From assembly GCA_902798615.1 (NCBI GenBank), contig CADBXL010000004.1, positions 1 to 64,000 on the forward strand: 64,000 nt of DNA, given 5' to 3'. Shown piece after piece: positions 42,806 to 50,540 of this stretch. The notes below the pieces were generated by a model. It was not told the DNA's origin. It saw only the letters and a program-made list of their open reading frames with translations, and did no database searches. Position 1 is the first letter of the stretch, and each line of letters starts with the position of its first letter. Source of the DNA: an uncultured Bacteroidales bacterium (GTDB lineage: Bacteria; Bacteroidota; Bacteroidia; Bacteroidales; Bacteroidaceae). The position numbers were made by a program, and so were the translations under genes.

Positions 42806-42834
42806 TTTAGCTACGAATGAGCCTCTAAGAGCAT

Positions 42835-42868
42835 AAAAAGGGCCTGCCCAAGCGGACAGGTCCCTTTT
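42835..42868 (+). terminator. terminator after the DUF2264 remnant
   Basis: AAAAGGGCCTGCCC/GGACAGGTCCCTTTT stem, loop AAGC. T-rich end. Confidence 0.65.
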
Positions 42869-42896
42869 ATAATTATTGTCGGATATAAATTACTCC

Positions 42897-43124
42897 TCAA
42901 CAGCAGCCAGGACCATACCTATAGGCAAGATAAGCACCATCTGTCTGAATACTGCTAATTTTTGCATTTACATCAAACGCTGTAAGAACGGTATTCGAGC
43001 CGATATTTTTGCTACTATTGCTGACAGAAGTTACTGCATGAGGTTTGTCTTCGCTATCATACGTATATTGGCCGACATCACTCTTGTTTAGAATGTTACC
43101 ATTATCAGCATATGATATGCTCAT
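42897..43124 (-). pseudogene. RHS-repeat protein fragment
   Basis: 75 codons: MSISYADNGNILNKSDVGQY then TYDSEDKPHAVTSVSN, the hallmark YDxxGNIxxKxDxGxYxYxxxxxHAV of RHS/YD repeats, then VLTAFDVNAKISSIQT as in RHS core strands, and an end without the expected RHS core or toxin. It lacks a plausible start and is far too short, so it is a relic of a large RHS gene. Confidence 0.75.
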
Positions 43125-43340
43125 AGTTTTTGCCTTTGATACATTATTGTGTAAATCGGCAGTTTCGGGAAAATCATTGTAATTGTGTGCAAAAAACGCT
43201 CAATATTTTCAATTGTCATCATTTCTTCATATATAAAAACTGCGGAAGAATGAAAAAACAATAGCTGTGAATTCCAAAATATATGTAATTTGCAATGTGG
43301 AGATTGCAATTTTGTGCTCAGAAAAAGAGTTTTGAAAAAA

Positions 43341-43668
43341 CTCGTCACTCGTCACCCATAGCGCTGTAAATCGTTATGACATTGAGAATTGCAGCGCTAA
43401 TTCGCCCTATACCACTCGTCACCCGACTCGTCACCAAAATCCGTGTATCTTATTGATAATATGAATATTACGCGCACAATTTACCCTTACACCACTCGTC
43501 ACCAATTTTTAGGGTGACGAGTGAATTAGCTCTGCAAGTTGCTCAATATCAGAAGGATATGCCATATGAGGGTGATAAGTGGGTGACGAGTGAGATAAAA
43601 TGAATCACCGCTGTAACTCTTTGATGTACATATTGTTATGGCGCTGCGGGTGATGAGTTGACGAGTTG
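43341..43668. repeat. ACTCGTCACC inverted-repeat array
   Basis: ACTCGTCACC or close variants occur at 43340, 43348, 43414, 43427 and 43494; the complement GGTGACGAGT at 43513, 43581 and, decayed, around 43649-43667. The central pair CACTCGTCACC/GGGTGACGAGTG (43493-43523) is a near-perfect palindrome. AGCGCTG/CAGCGCT half-sites are interspersed. No gene is evident in 43125-44017. Confidence 0.75.
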
Positions 43669-43724
43669 TGTAAAAATTCTGTTTTTTCTTTCTGTAAAAG
43701 TGAGCAATACAAATCAAAGGCTGT

Positions 43725-43815
43725 TATGCCTCCGTTGATCCTTCGCTATGCCTTCGCTTTAAATCCGCTGTAAGTCCGCTCCGGAACTATAGGATCATGG
43801 GAGGTACATAGGAGT
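43725..43815. repeat. 11-bp phased array, locus 3
   Basis: Left units ending in CGCT at 43747, 43758, 43769 and 43780 (for example ATGCCTTCGCT, TTAAATCCGCT, GTAAGTCCGCT) are 11 bp apart; right units AGGATCATGGG and AGGTACATAGG (43791-43812) have the same period. It resembles the outer parts of locus 2. Confidence 0.6.
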
Positions 43816-43993
43816 ATCGAATGGACCATTTTTGTTCCAAATAACACAGAAATAACAAATATTGATTATCAGAGAGTTACGGATTTGTTATATAATAAGG
43901 AAGAACGGATGATTTTACTATCTGTAAGAGGCTTGTTGAAATGTTGGTAGAAAGCTTCTTTTTGGGCGTTTGCAAAAAATATATTAGCAAAAA

Positions 43994-44026
43994 TTTGGAG
44001 TTCTCGGTTAAATTGTTTATTTTTGC
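43994..44026 (+). promoter_or_regulatory. promoter of the secreted-protein/acetylesterase pair
   Basis: TTTG (43994-43997), 20 bp, TATTTTTGC (44018-44026). Leader of about 80 nt. Confidence 0.75.
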
Positions 44027-44110
44027 AAGCACAAGGAAAGATACGGATGCTAAAAGACAAAAGACTTTGCCTTTAGACTTCGGCCTTAAAATGATATCCA
44101 TAGAAAAAAT

Positions 44111-45133
44111 ATGTTAAGAAAAATATTGTTCTCCATTCTTGCAGTCTTATGCTCTATAAGCGCATTCTCACTCAATATCAGAACCTTACAAGGAACGGAT
44201 ATTGACAGATTTGTTGAGCCCGAAGCTAAGGATACGTCATCTCATAAATTATTTCATAGCAAGTTTGGTTATGATGTGAAGTTCCCGAAACTTACAGATG
44301 ATGCAAGCAAGAATGCGGTTATACTTAGCAATTTTTTCTCTAAGTTTGCTAAAAAGAGAGATGCTAAGGTTGAGACTTTTATAGCGCTTGTCCCTCTTCT
44401 TCCGAAAAAAGCTGACTCAATAAGCGTAGAGACTCTTAACAAAATGCTTCCTATCAGGTATCGTTGTTTCTATTCTGCCTCTATGGAGTATCTTCTCTTC
44501 TGTGAAATGGGAGGGAAAAACGGTCAGTTGCGTCAGGTTTTCTATGCATATCGTGCTGCAGCAAGCGCAACGTTTACGCCTTTGTGCCATAAATTTCCTG
44601 ATGTGTATTGTGCTCAGCTTGATTCAGTTTCGGCTTTCCTGAAGAACCTTGATTATCTCGGGGATATATATCCTGAGATTCATGGAATCAAGTCAAAGGA
44701 AACTCAGGATTCTATTGTCGGAAGACTGGTTGATGGTATTGAGAAAATAAAGACCAATATGCGCAAAAATGCCGAAAGAGACAGTAAATTCCGTGAGCTC
44801 GTATGGCAGTTATACGAGGATTCTGAACATTTGGATATCCGCAAGTACTTCTCTGAGAAGATGTGCAAGAAGATAGAGGCTAAAGAGTTCGACCTCAAGA
44901 GTATATCTCCTAATCAGAATTGGGGGGGATGGGATGTGAACAACTCGGATTTATGCTCTTTCTACTTTGAAAGAATGAATACGTTTCAAGTCATATTGTC
45001 GAATAAGCCCAAGAATGATTTGCTGTTGGATGCTGACGAGTCAAGAGAGGTTCGCTCTTATTCGCTTGAATTCGTAACTGAAGGTGACTGGCATCTTATA
45101 GATGACGTGAATGTGCAAACTGTCTCAAGATAA
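44111..45133 (+). CDS. secreted protein of unknown family
   Basis: 340 residues. MLRKILFSILAVLCSISAFS is a signal peptide. The mature protein is rich in Lys, Asp and Ser, mostly helical by pattern (NLDYLGDIYPEIHGIKSKET, LVDGIEKIKTNMRKNAERDS), and ends in a short beta-rich segment (YSLEFVTEGDWHLIDDV). I do not recognise a domain. It is followed after 9 bp by the acetylesterase gene, so the two probably share a transcript. Confidence 0.7.
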   Translation: MLRKILFSILAVLCSISAFSLNIRTLQGTDIDRFVEPEAKDTSSHKLFHSKFGYDVKFPKLTDDASKNAVILSNFFSKFAKKRDAKVETFIALVPLLPKKADSISVETLNKMLPIRYRCFYSASMEYLLFCEMGGKNGQLRQVFYAYRAAASATFTPLCHKFPDVYCAQLDSVSAFLKNLDYLGDIYPEIHGIKSKETQDSIVGRLVDGIEKIKTNMRKNAERDSKFRELVWQLYEDSEHLDIRKYFSEKMCKKIEAKEFDLKSISPNQNWGGWDVNNSDLCSFYFERMNTFQVILSNKPKNDLLLDADESREVRSYSLEFVTEGDWHLIDDVNVQTVSR

Positions 45134-45142
45134 ATTTGCCAG

Positions 45143-46438
45143 ATGAAAATACTGACGATATTAGCCTTTTTATCCTCCTGTGTTGTAGCAACGGCACAGG
45201 AGATAACTTATGACCTTACCAAGCAGCAGCCGAGATATTCTGAGGCTCAGGGCTATGGCTATGATGTTGTAGAGACTCCTACGGCAAAGAGCGTTTCTCC
45301 ATTCTATTTCTCAGCAAAGGTGCCTGATGGCAACTATCGCGTTACGGTTCGTCTTGGCAGTAAGAAACGTGAGGGCGAGACAACAGTACGTGCAGAGTCG
45401 CGTAGGATGATGGTTGAGAAATGTGTGACGAGAAAGGGAGAATTCCGGGAATTTTCATTCATAGTAAATAAAAGGAGTATTGACATTCCTTCGTATATAG
45501 GTATTGACGGCAAGCCTACACAGCCTTCGGTTGTACGTATAAAACCGGGAGAGGTAGGCTCTTTTACATGGGATGAGAAACTCACGCTTGAATTTAATGG
45601 GGCCTCGCCTTGTGTGCAAAGTATAAAGATGGAGCCAGACACAACGGCTACAAACATATTTCTATGCGGAAACTCTACTGTCGTTGACCAAGGAACAGAG
45701 CCTTGGGCTTCTTGGGGACAGATGTTTACGAGATGGTTTGTGGAACAGTCACTAAACACTCACCCCTCAACACTAAACATTAGCATCGCTAATTATGCAG
45801 AAAGCGGTCTTACAGCCACTTCTTTCATGGCTCAGAACAGGTTGGAGAAGATTCTGTCGGTTATAAGGGAAGGCGATTATGTGATTTGTGAGTTCGGGCA
45901 TAATGACGAGAAGGAAAAAGGTCCGGGAACAGGTGCTTGGTATCACTATTCTGTGGCGTTGAAGAAGTTCGTGGATATGGTTCGCGCAAAGAAGGGAAAT
46001 ATCATTTTCTGCACGCCTACCCAACGCAGATTCTTTGATGCAGAAGGGAAGATAAAGAACACTCATGGTGATTTCCCAGCAGCTATGAAGGCTGTTGCAG
46101 AGCGAGAAAATGTTCCTCTCATAGATTTGAGCGCTGAGACAAAAACACTCTTTGAAACTATGGGTGTTGAAGGCTCAAAGCATCTTCTCGTGCATTATCC
46201 TATGGGAACTTTCCCTTGGCAGCAGAAGAAATTCTCAGATAATACCCATTTCAATCCCTTTGGGGCATACGAGGTTTCAAAACTCGTTGTAATGGGGTTG
46301 AAAAGGCTAAATTCTCCGTTGGTACAATATCTTTCTTCCGATTGGAAAGACTTCTCTCCAAGTCAGCCAGATGATTGGCAAACATTCTATTGGCCTTTGT
46401 CACCGGTATATGATGGCAAGAAGCCAGATGGGAACTAA
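45143..46438 (+). CDS. rhamnogalacturonan acetylesterase-like SGNH hydrolase (CE12)
   Basis: 431 residues with signal peptide MKILTILAFLSSCVVATAQ. A beta-sandwich domain (about 20-165; EITYDLTKQQPRYSEAQGYG) precedes an SGNH core: IFLCGNSTVVDQG with the block-I serine (GNS instead of GDS), YVICEFGHNDE (block III), and FSDNTHFNPFGA with the catalytic Asp/His. This is the architecture of secreted CE12 enzymes that deacetylate pectin. The window shows no other pectinase. Confidence 0.88.
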   Translation: MKILTILAFLSSCVVATAQEITYDLTKQQPRYSEAQGYGYDVVETPTAKSVSPFYFSAKVPDGNYRVTVRLGSKKREGETTVRAESRRMMVEKCVTRKGEFREFSFIVNKRSIDIPSYIGIDGKPTQPSVVRIKPGEVGSFTWDEKLTLEFNGASPCVQSIKMEPDTTATNIFLCGNSTVVDQGTEPWASWGQMFTRWFVEQSLNTHPSTLNISIANYAESGLTATSFMAQNRLEKILSVIREGDYVICEFGHNDEKEKGPGTGAWYHYSVALKKFVDMVRAKKGNIIFCTPTQRRFFDAEGKIKNTHGDFPAAMKAVAERENVPLIDLSAETKTLFETMGVEGSKHLLVHYPMGTFPWQQKKFSDNTHFNPFGAYEVSKLVVMGLKRLNSPLVQYLSSDWKDFSPSQPDDWQTFYWPLSPVYDGKKPDGN

Positions 46439-46461
46439 GTTCGCTGTTCCTCCTATGTTCT

Positions 46462-46580
46462 TCCTAACCAAACTCGATGAAGCTCTTATTCTGTATAAGA
46501 GAAAAAGCGGAGGTTCATCGAGTTTGGTTAGGAGGAAGAGCGAAGGAAGAGGGGAGGAAGAGCGAAGGCAAAGCGAATTG
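46462..46580. repeat. 20-bp perfect inverted repeat next to an 11-bp phased array (locus 4)
   Basis: TCCTAACCAAACTCGATGAA (46462-46481) is exactly complementary to 46514-46533, with a 32-bp spacer. To the right follow 11-bp units AGGAAGAGCGA, AGGAAGAGGGG, AGGAAGAGCGA, AGGCAAAGCGA, with GG at 46534, 46545, 46556 and 46567. It may also serve as terminator for the acetylesterase gene. Confidence 0.75.
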
Positions 46581-46713
46581 TCATAAAACCATTTTTTTGT
46601 TAGGAAACTGAGAATTTAGGGCAAATTTGCTGATTGTAAACTTGGTAATTTGTAATTTGTAATTCGTAAAATATAGGAATTTGTGCCTTTTTGCAAAAAA
46701 AATGAAAGATTTT

Positions 46714-46745
46714 TTTGTTTTTTAATTTATTTTTACTACTTTTGC
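46714..46745 (+). promoter_or_regulatory. promoter of the 950-residue secreted protein
   Basis: TTTG (46714-46717), 19 bp, TACTTTTGC (46737-46745). Leader of about 80 nt. Confidence 0.8.
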
Positions 46746-46830
46746 CACCAGATGTAATCTATACAATATCATGATAGATTTTTAACATAAATAACTTAAT
46801 AACTTTAACATAATTAACTGACTTAGGCTT

Positions 46831-49683
46831 ATGATTAAGAATTTACTTTCATTGGCGTTGCTGTCATCGATGGCAATCGGTGCAAACGCTTACAATGTAG
46901 ATGACTTTATCTACACGCGCGCTGCTAAATATAAGGTAACTGCAGCTAACCTTGTAACTAATGGAGAACTGAAAGGCGCTTCTCTTGACGGTTGGACGGC
47001 TACTGATCCAACTGCCGCTGGTCTTGCTGAAGTTTTCACAGTCTTGGAAGATGGCGGAGTAAAAGTAAACTCTGGCATGACCGCCCTCGAAAACGGTATG
47101 TATCAGGTCATCAATGTTGCTAATGGTGGTACATACGTCGTTACCATGAAGGTTAAGGGTGCAGAGGAAGGTTATACCGACCTTGACCAGACAGCTCCTG
47201 CTACTAACTACATCTTCGCATATTTCAATACCGATGGTACTCTTTCTACCGTTGGCGGTAATAAGAATACAACACTCTCATTCGGAGAAGGTGGCGCAGC
47301 TATCGAGGCTTGCTATAGCTTCACTGCCGACGATTACACGGAGATGGCCTTCACCGTTGAGGCTCCATCCGAGGGTAAGATCGTCATCGACCTTCGCGGT
47401 ATGGTTGCAGATCTTGAAATCAAGGATATTGAGTGCCACGCAGTTACATCTGTTATCGATGAACGTATAGCGCAGGCTCGTCTTAACTATATCAAGTATA
47501 TCATTAATGGCTTCGAGTGGACATCTGAATACGACTATTTTGATGACGTAAAGGCTGATATAACAGCACTTGAGAATGCCATCAAGACTAATAGTGCTGA
47601 TATCAATACATACCTTGACAACCTGAATGGCGATTTCAAGAGCTTTGCTGAGGCTAACCTTGCAAATGTGTTCGAGGCTATCCCTACAACCGATGGTTCT
47701 TCAAATGCAGAAAACAACTCTGCTAACTGGATGAACTGGACTGCTAAGTGGAACAGTCTTGGCTATTCAGAGCGAAATGGTCAATATACAGGTAAGGCTC
47801 CTTGGAACTGGTCAACCGACCGTTGGAGCCATAAGACTGCTGCTAAGAATATGCCTATGCAGATTCAGTGGATGCGTAAGGCTTCTGGCGATTGGGATAA
47901 TATTGCTACCCTCACATGTACACTCGACAAGGGTACATACTTCTACAGCGTTGATGGTCAGGGCGGTATGATGACACTCAACAAGGAGCGCTGGGCACGT
48001 CATAGTGGTTACGAGTGTGCTTCTACACAGATATTCTTTGGCGTTGACGGAGCTGCTACTGCTAATGATACCCTCGATTGCGGTATGCTTCCAACCCAGA
48101 ACTATAAGTCATACATCAACAAGTATGTTCTTGCAGAGGATTCAAAGGTTAATCTCGGTATTCGTTGTAACCAGACTCTCGACGTGCTTAATGGCTTTGA
48201 CGTCTTCTTCGCTAACCCAATGCTTTATAAGGTACTTGTGAAGGGTGAGCTTACACCTAACCAGAAGACATACCTCTCTCTCGTAGAGACACAGATTGCA
48301 AAACTCGAAGAGCGTATCAAGGAGGCAGAAGAACTCGTTGCTGCTACTCAGACCGAGAAACCTTGGGGTAAGGAGAATCTCCAAAAGGGAATTGATGCTG
48401 CAAAGGCTCGCTTAGAGGTTATGAAGAAGTATAATCAGGAGGAAATCCTTGAGGCTATGGCAAATGAAACTGCATCTTTCAATGTTGAAGGTGGTATGTT
48501 CTATGTAGATGGTGAGTATATAACAAAGGACTCTGTATATACAAATACGGCTCTTTGTGATGTATTCGAGGCTGCAGGTTCTAACTATCTCAAAAATGAG
48601 TTTGTCGATGTATTTAATGCTCTGAATACTCCTCTCACAGATATGCCTGCTGCTATTGAGGCTGCAAAGGTTGCAAAGACTCAGCGTATCTTCTCTAGCT
48701 CTTCTAAGATGGGTGAGCTTGGAAATGAGATTACAAAGGTTGAGAATCTCTATAAGGAAAAGCTCGCTGCAGCTTACTCAGCAGAGAACGCACAGGCTCT
48801 CGTTGATGCAAAGGCTGCCCTTGCCCAGTTGGTTGAGGAATTTAAGGCTGCAATCAAGGCAGAAGTACTTGTTGACATAGACTTTGAGAATACTTCATTC
48901 GTTAAGCATGAGGATCCTGAAGGTGAGGTTGATACATACTTTACACTCGCAGGTAAGACTGGTGAAATGAAGTTTACTTCAATAGCAGAGGATAATGCTC
49001 TTGGAACAAACCTTTATGAACTTGGCTATCGTTCTGATGCTGAAGCTGAGCTTGCGTATCCTGGTATTCTCCGTGTGGGTGATACTTCTGCAACAGTCGA
49101 CTTTAATGCAGCTCCTGTAAATAAAGATGAAATTGTTCGCGTTTCATTTGACTATTATTTCGGTAATCTTACAGGTGGCTATGCAGGTTACTACCTCACA
49201 GCAGGTCAAGATACAATCTGTGGTCTCTTCTGTGATATGTATAACTCTAAGGATACCTACAACACACTTGGTGTTGATTATGGAGGTAAGTTGACAAAGG
49301 TTGGTTCTGGTGCTGCTCAAAACGATGCAATTGCTGCAGAATCTAACAAGTCACACTTCGAGGTGGTTCTCGATTATGGCAATAAGACAATGTACTGCAC
49401 AACAACAAGTTCTAAGGGTACAGCAACAACACAAGAGGTTGCACTCAACCCAGAACAGAAGGCTACAGGTTTCATTCTCGCATCTAACTATGCAAATACA
49501 AATCGCCGTTGTTGGTTCGACAATCTGAAGATTGAGAGCATTACAGTTGGCGCTACAACAGGTATCAACGATGTTGCTACAGTTGCTAAGGCTGTTAAGG
49601 TGGTCAAGGCTATTGAGAATGGTCAGCTCGTAATCAAGACGGCTAATGGCACATTCAACGCTGTTGGTGTTCAGATTAAGTAG
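46831..49683 (+). CDS. large secreted protein of unknown family
   Basis: 950 residues. Signal peptide MIKNLLSLALLSSMAIGANA. Beta-rich N-terminal region (about 40-195) with NLVTNGELKGASLDGWTAT, as in carbohydrate-binding-like jelly rolls; two helical coiled stretches (about 210-280 and 475-560; ETQIAKLEERIKEAEELVAA) and a third near 610-675; then a beta-sandwich (about 680-900; DIDFENTSFVKHEDPEGEVD). The end, GQLVIKTANGTFNAVGVQIK, resembles a type IX C-terminal signal. Strongly biased codons and a strong promoter imply an abundant extracellular or surface protein. Confidence 0.7.
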   Translation: MIKNLLSLALLSSMAIGANAYNVDDFIYTRAAKYKVTAANLVTNGELKGASLDGWTATDPTAAGLAEVFTVLEDGGVKVNSGMTALENGMYQVINVANGGTYVVTMKVKGAEEGYTDLDQTAPATNYIFAYFNTDGTLSTVGGNKNTTLSFGEGGAAIEACYSFTADDYTEMAFTVEAPSEGKIVIDLRGMVADLEIKDIECHAVTSVIDERIAQARLNYIKYIINGFEWTSEYDYFDDVKADITALENAIKTNSADINTYLDNLNGDFKSFAEANLANVFEAIPTTDGSSNAENNSANWMNWTAKWNSLGYSERNGQYTGKAPWNWSTDRWSHKTAAKNMPMQIQWMRKASGDWDNIATLTCTLDKGTYFYSVDGQGGMMTLNKERWARHSGYECASTQIFFGVDGAATANDTLDCGMLPTQNYKSYINKYVLAEDSKVNLGIRCNQTLDVLNGFDVFFANPMLYKVLVKGELTPNQKTYLSLVETQIAKLEERIKEAEELVAATQTEKPWGKENLQKGIDAAKARLEVMKKYNQEEILEAMANETASFNVEGGMFYVDGEYITKDSVYTNTALCDVFEAAGSNYLKNEFVDVFNALNTPLTDMPAAIEAAKVAKTQRIFSSSSKMGELGNEITKVENLYKEKLAAAYSAENAQALVDAKAALAQLVEEFKAAIKAEVLVDIDFENTSFVKHEDPEGEVDTYFTLAGKTGEMKFTSIAEDNALGTNLYELGYRSDAEAELAYPGILRVGDTSATVDFNAAPVNKDEIVRVSFDYYFGNLTGGYAGYYLTAGQDTICGLFCDMYNSKDTYNTLGVDYGGKLTKVGSGAAQNDAIAAESNKSHFEVVLDYGNKTMYCTTTSSKGTATTQEVALNPEQKATGFILASNYANTNRRCWFDNLKIESITVGATTGINDVATVAKAVKVVKAIENGQLVIKTANGTFNAVGVQIK

Positions 49684-49753
49684 GACAAAAGGCAAAAGCC
49701 AAAAGGCGTAAGTCTTTATACCTTAGCCTTTAGCCTTTTGACAAAGTAAATAT

Positions 49754-49792
49754 GAATCCCTCATTCCCATAGTGGAGTGAGGGATTTTTGTG
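49754..49792 (+). terminator. terminator of the 950-residue protein gene
   Basis: AATCCCTCATTCC/GGAGTGAGGGATT stem with loop near CATAGT, then TTTTG. Confidence 0.75.
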
Positions 49793-49846
49793 TTGCTGAG
49801 CTGTAGATTATACATTAAAAAATTTATGGAAATATTCGTGAAAAAA

Positions 49847-49879
49847 TTTGGTGATGTAAGAAAGAATTATTATTTTTGC
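49847..49879 (+). promoter_or_regulatory. promoter of the 109-residue gene
   Basis: TTTG (49847-49850), 20 bp, TATTTTTGC (49871-49879). The 90-nt leader holds a hairpin GCGT..GGTGC/GCAC..ACGC near 49898-49923. Confidence 0.75.
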
Positions 49880-49973
49880 ATTCGAAGAGAAAATAGCGTG
49901 AAGGTGCTTTGTTGCACAACGCAAAAGGAATCTTTACACTTATGTCTGACAATCTAATCGTTAATGTAATACT

Positions 49974-50303
49974 ATGGATTCTATACTCGTAAAGGCAATA
50001 CAAAAGGCTACGGAAATACTCAGCCTAAGCAATAATAATGTTATGCAGGCTCTTGAAACTGTTAATGCGGAAATGAGCCAGCAACGTATTGATATAGCAA
50101 AACAGATTGCTCCACAACTTACCGGAGGGGTAGAGGTGGATCCGCAGGAAGGTGTGGATAGGCTCCTGTTGAAGTTGAGCAATCAACTGAAGGACGATGA
50201 TGTGGTTCAATTTAATGGTTCATCATTACAACTTGTAAGTTCGTATATTCTGAATCAGACCATAGTAGGAGTCTTGAATAAGAAAAGAGCAAGGAAAGAA
50301 TAG
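49974..50303 (+). CDS. small protein of unknown family
   Basis: 109 residues, soluble, no signal peptide: MDSILVKAIQKATEILSLSN followed by helices (VMQALETVNAEMSQQRIDIA) and a basic end KKRARKE. It has its own promoter and terminator, which argues it is a real gene. Not recognised; the basic tail and helical content would allow nucleic-acid binding, but that is speculation. Confidence 0.65.
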   Translation: MDSILVKAIQKATEILSLSNNNVMQALETVNAEMSQQRIDIAKQIAPQLTGGVEVDPQEGVDRLLLKLSNQLKDDDVVQFNGSSLQLVSSYILNQTIVGVLNKKRARKE

Positions 50304-50314
50304 AAGCTACAAAT

Positions 50315-50357
50315 CGCCTCTCTTCTGTCGCACGATGGCAGAAGAGGGGCTTTTTTT
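50315..50357 (+). terminator. terminator of the 109-residue gene
   Basis: GCCTCTCTTCTGTC/GGCAGAAGAGGGGC stem followed by TTTTTTT. Confidence 0.8.
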
Positions 50358-50420
50358 CTGTTTTATTCTTTTTTTTCGCATTTTTTTCTTGAATTATGCG
50401 GAAATGTCAAATAATTTGGC

Positions 50421-50429
50421 TATTTTTGC
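50421..50429 (+). promoter_or_regulatory. promoter of the fasciclin-SusCD locus
   Basis: TATTTTTGC; -33 not clear. Leader of about 105 nt to the ATG at 50541. Confidence 0.6.
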
Positions 50430-50540
50430 AAAGCGAAACAAGAGTGTATTAATACCCTTTATTTTACACCCTTTCAATCTGATTCCTAATAACTCTCACT
50501 AACACGGAAAATATTAACGAATAATACCAATAAAGCAATT

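Noticed and set aside
44924-44930. A run of seven G in the secreted-protein gene as a phase switch
   Set aside because: Shorter than typical switching runs; it encodes a Trp-Gly-Gly-Trp stretch that fits the protein.
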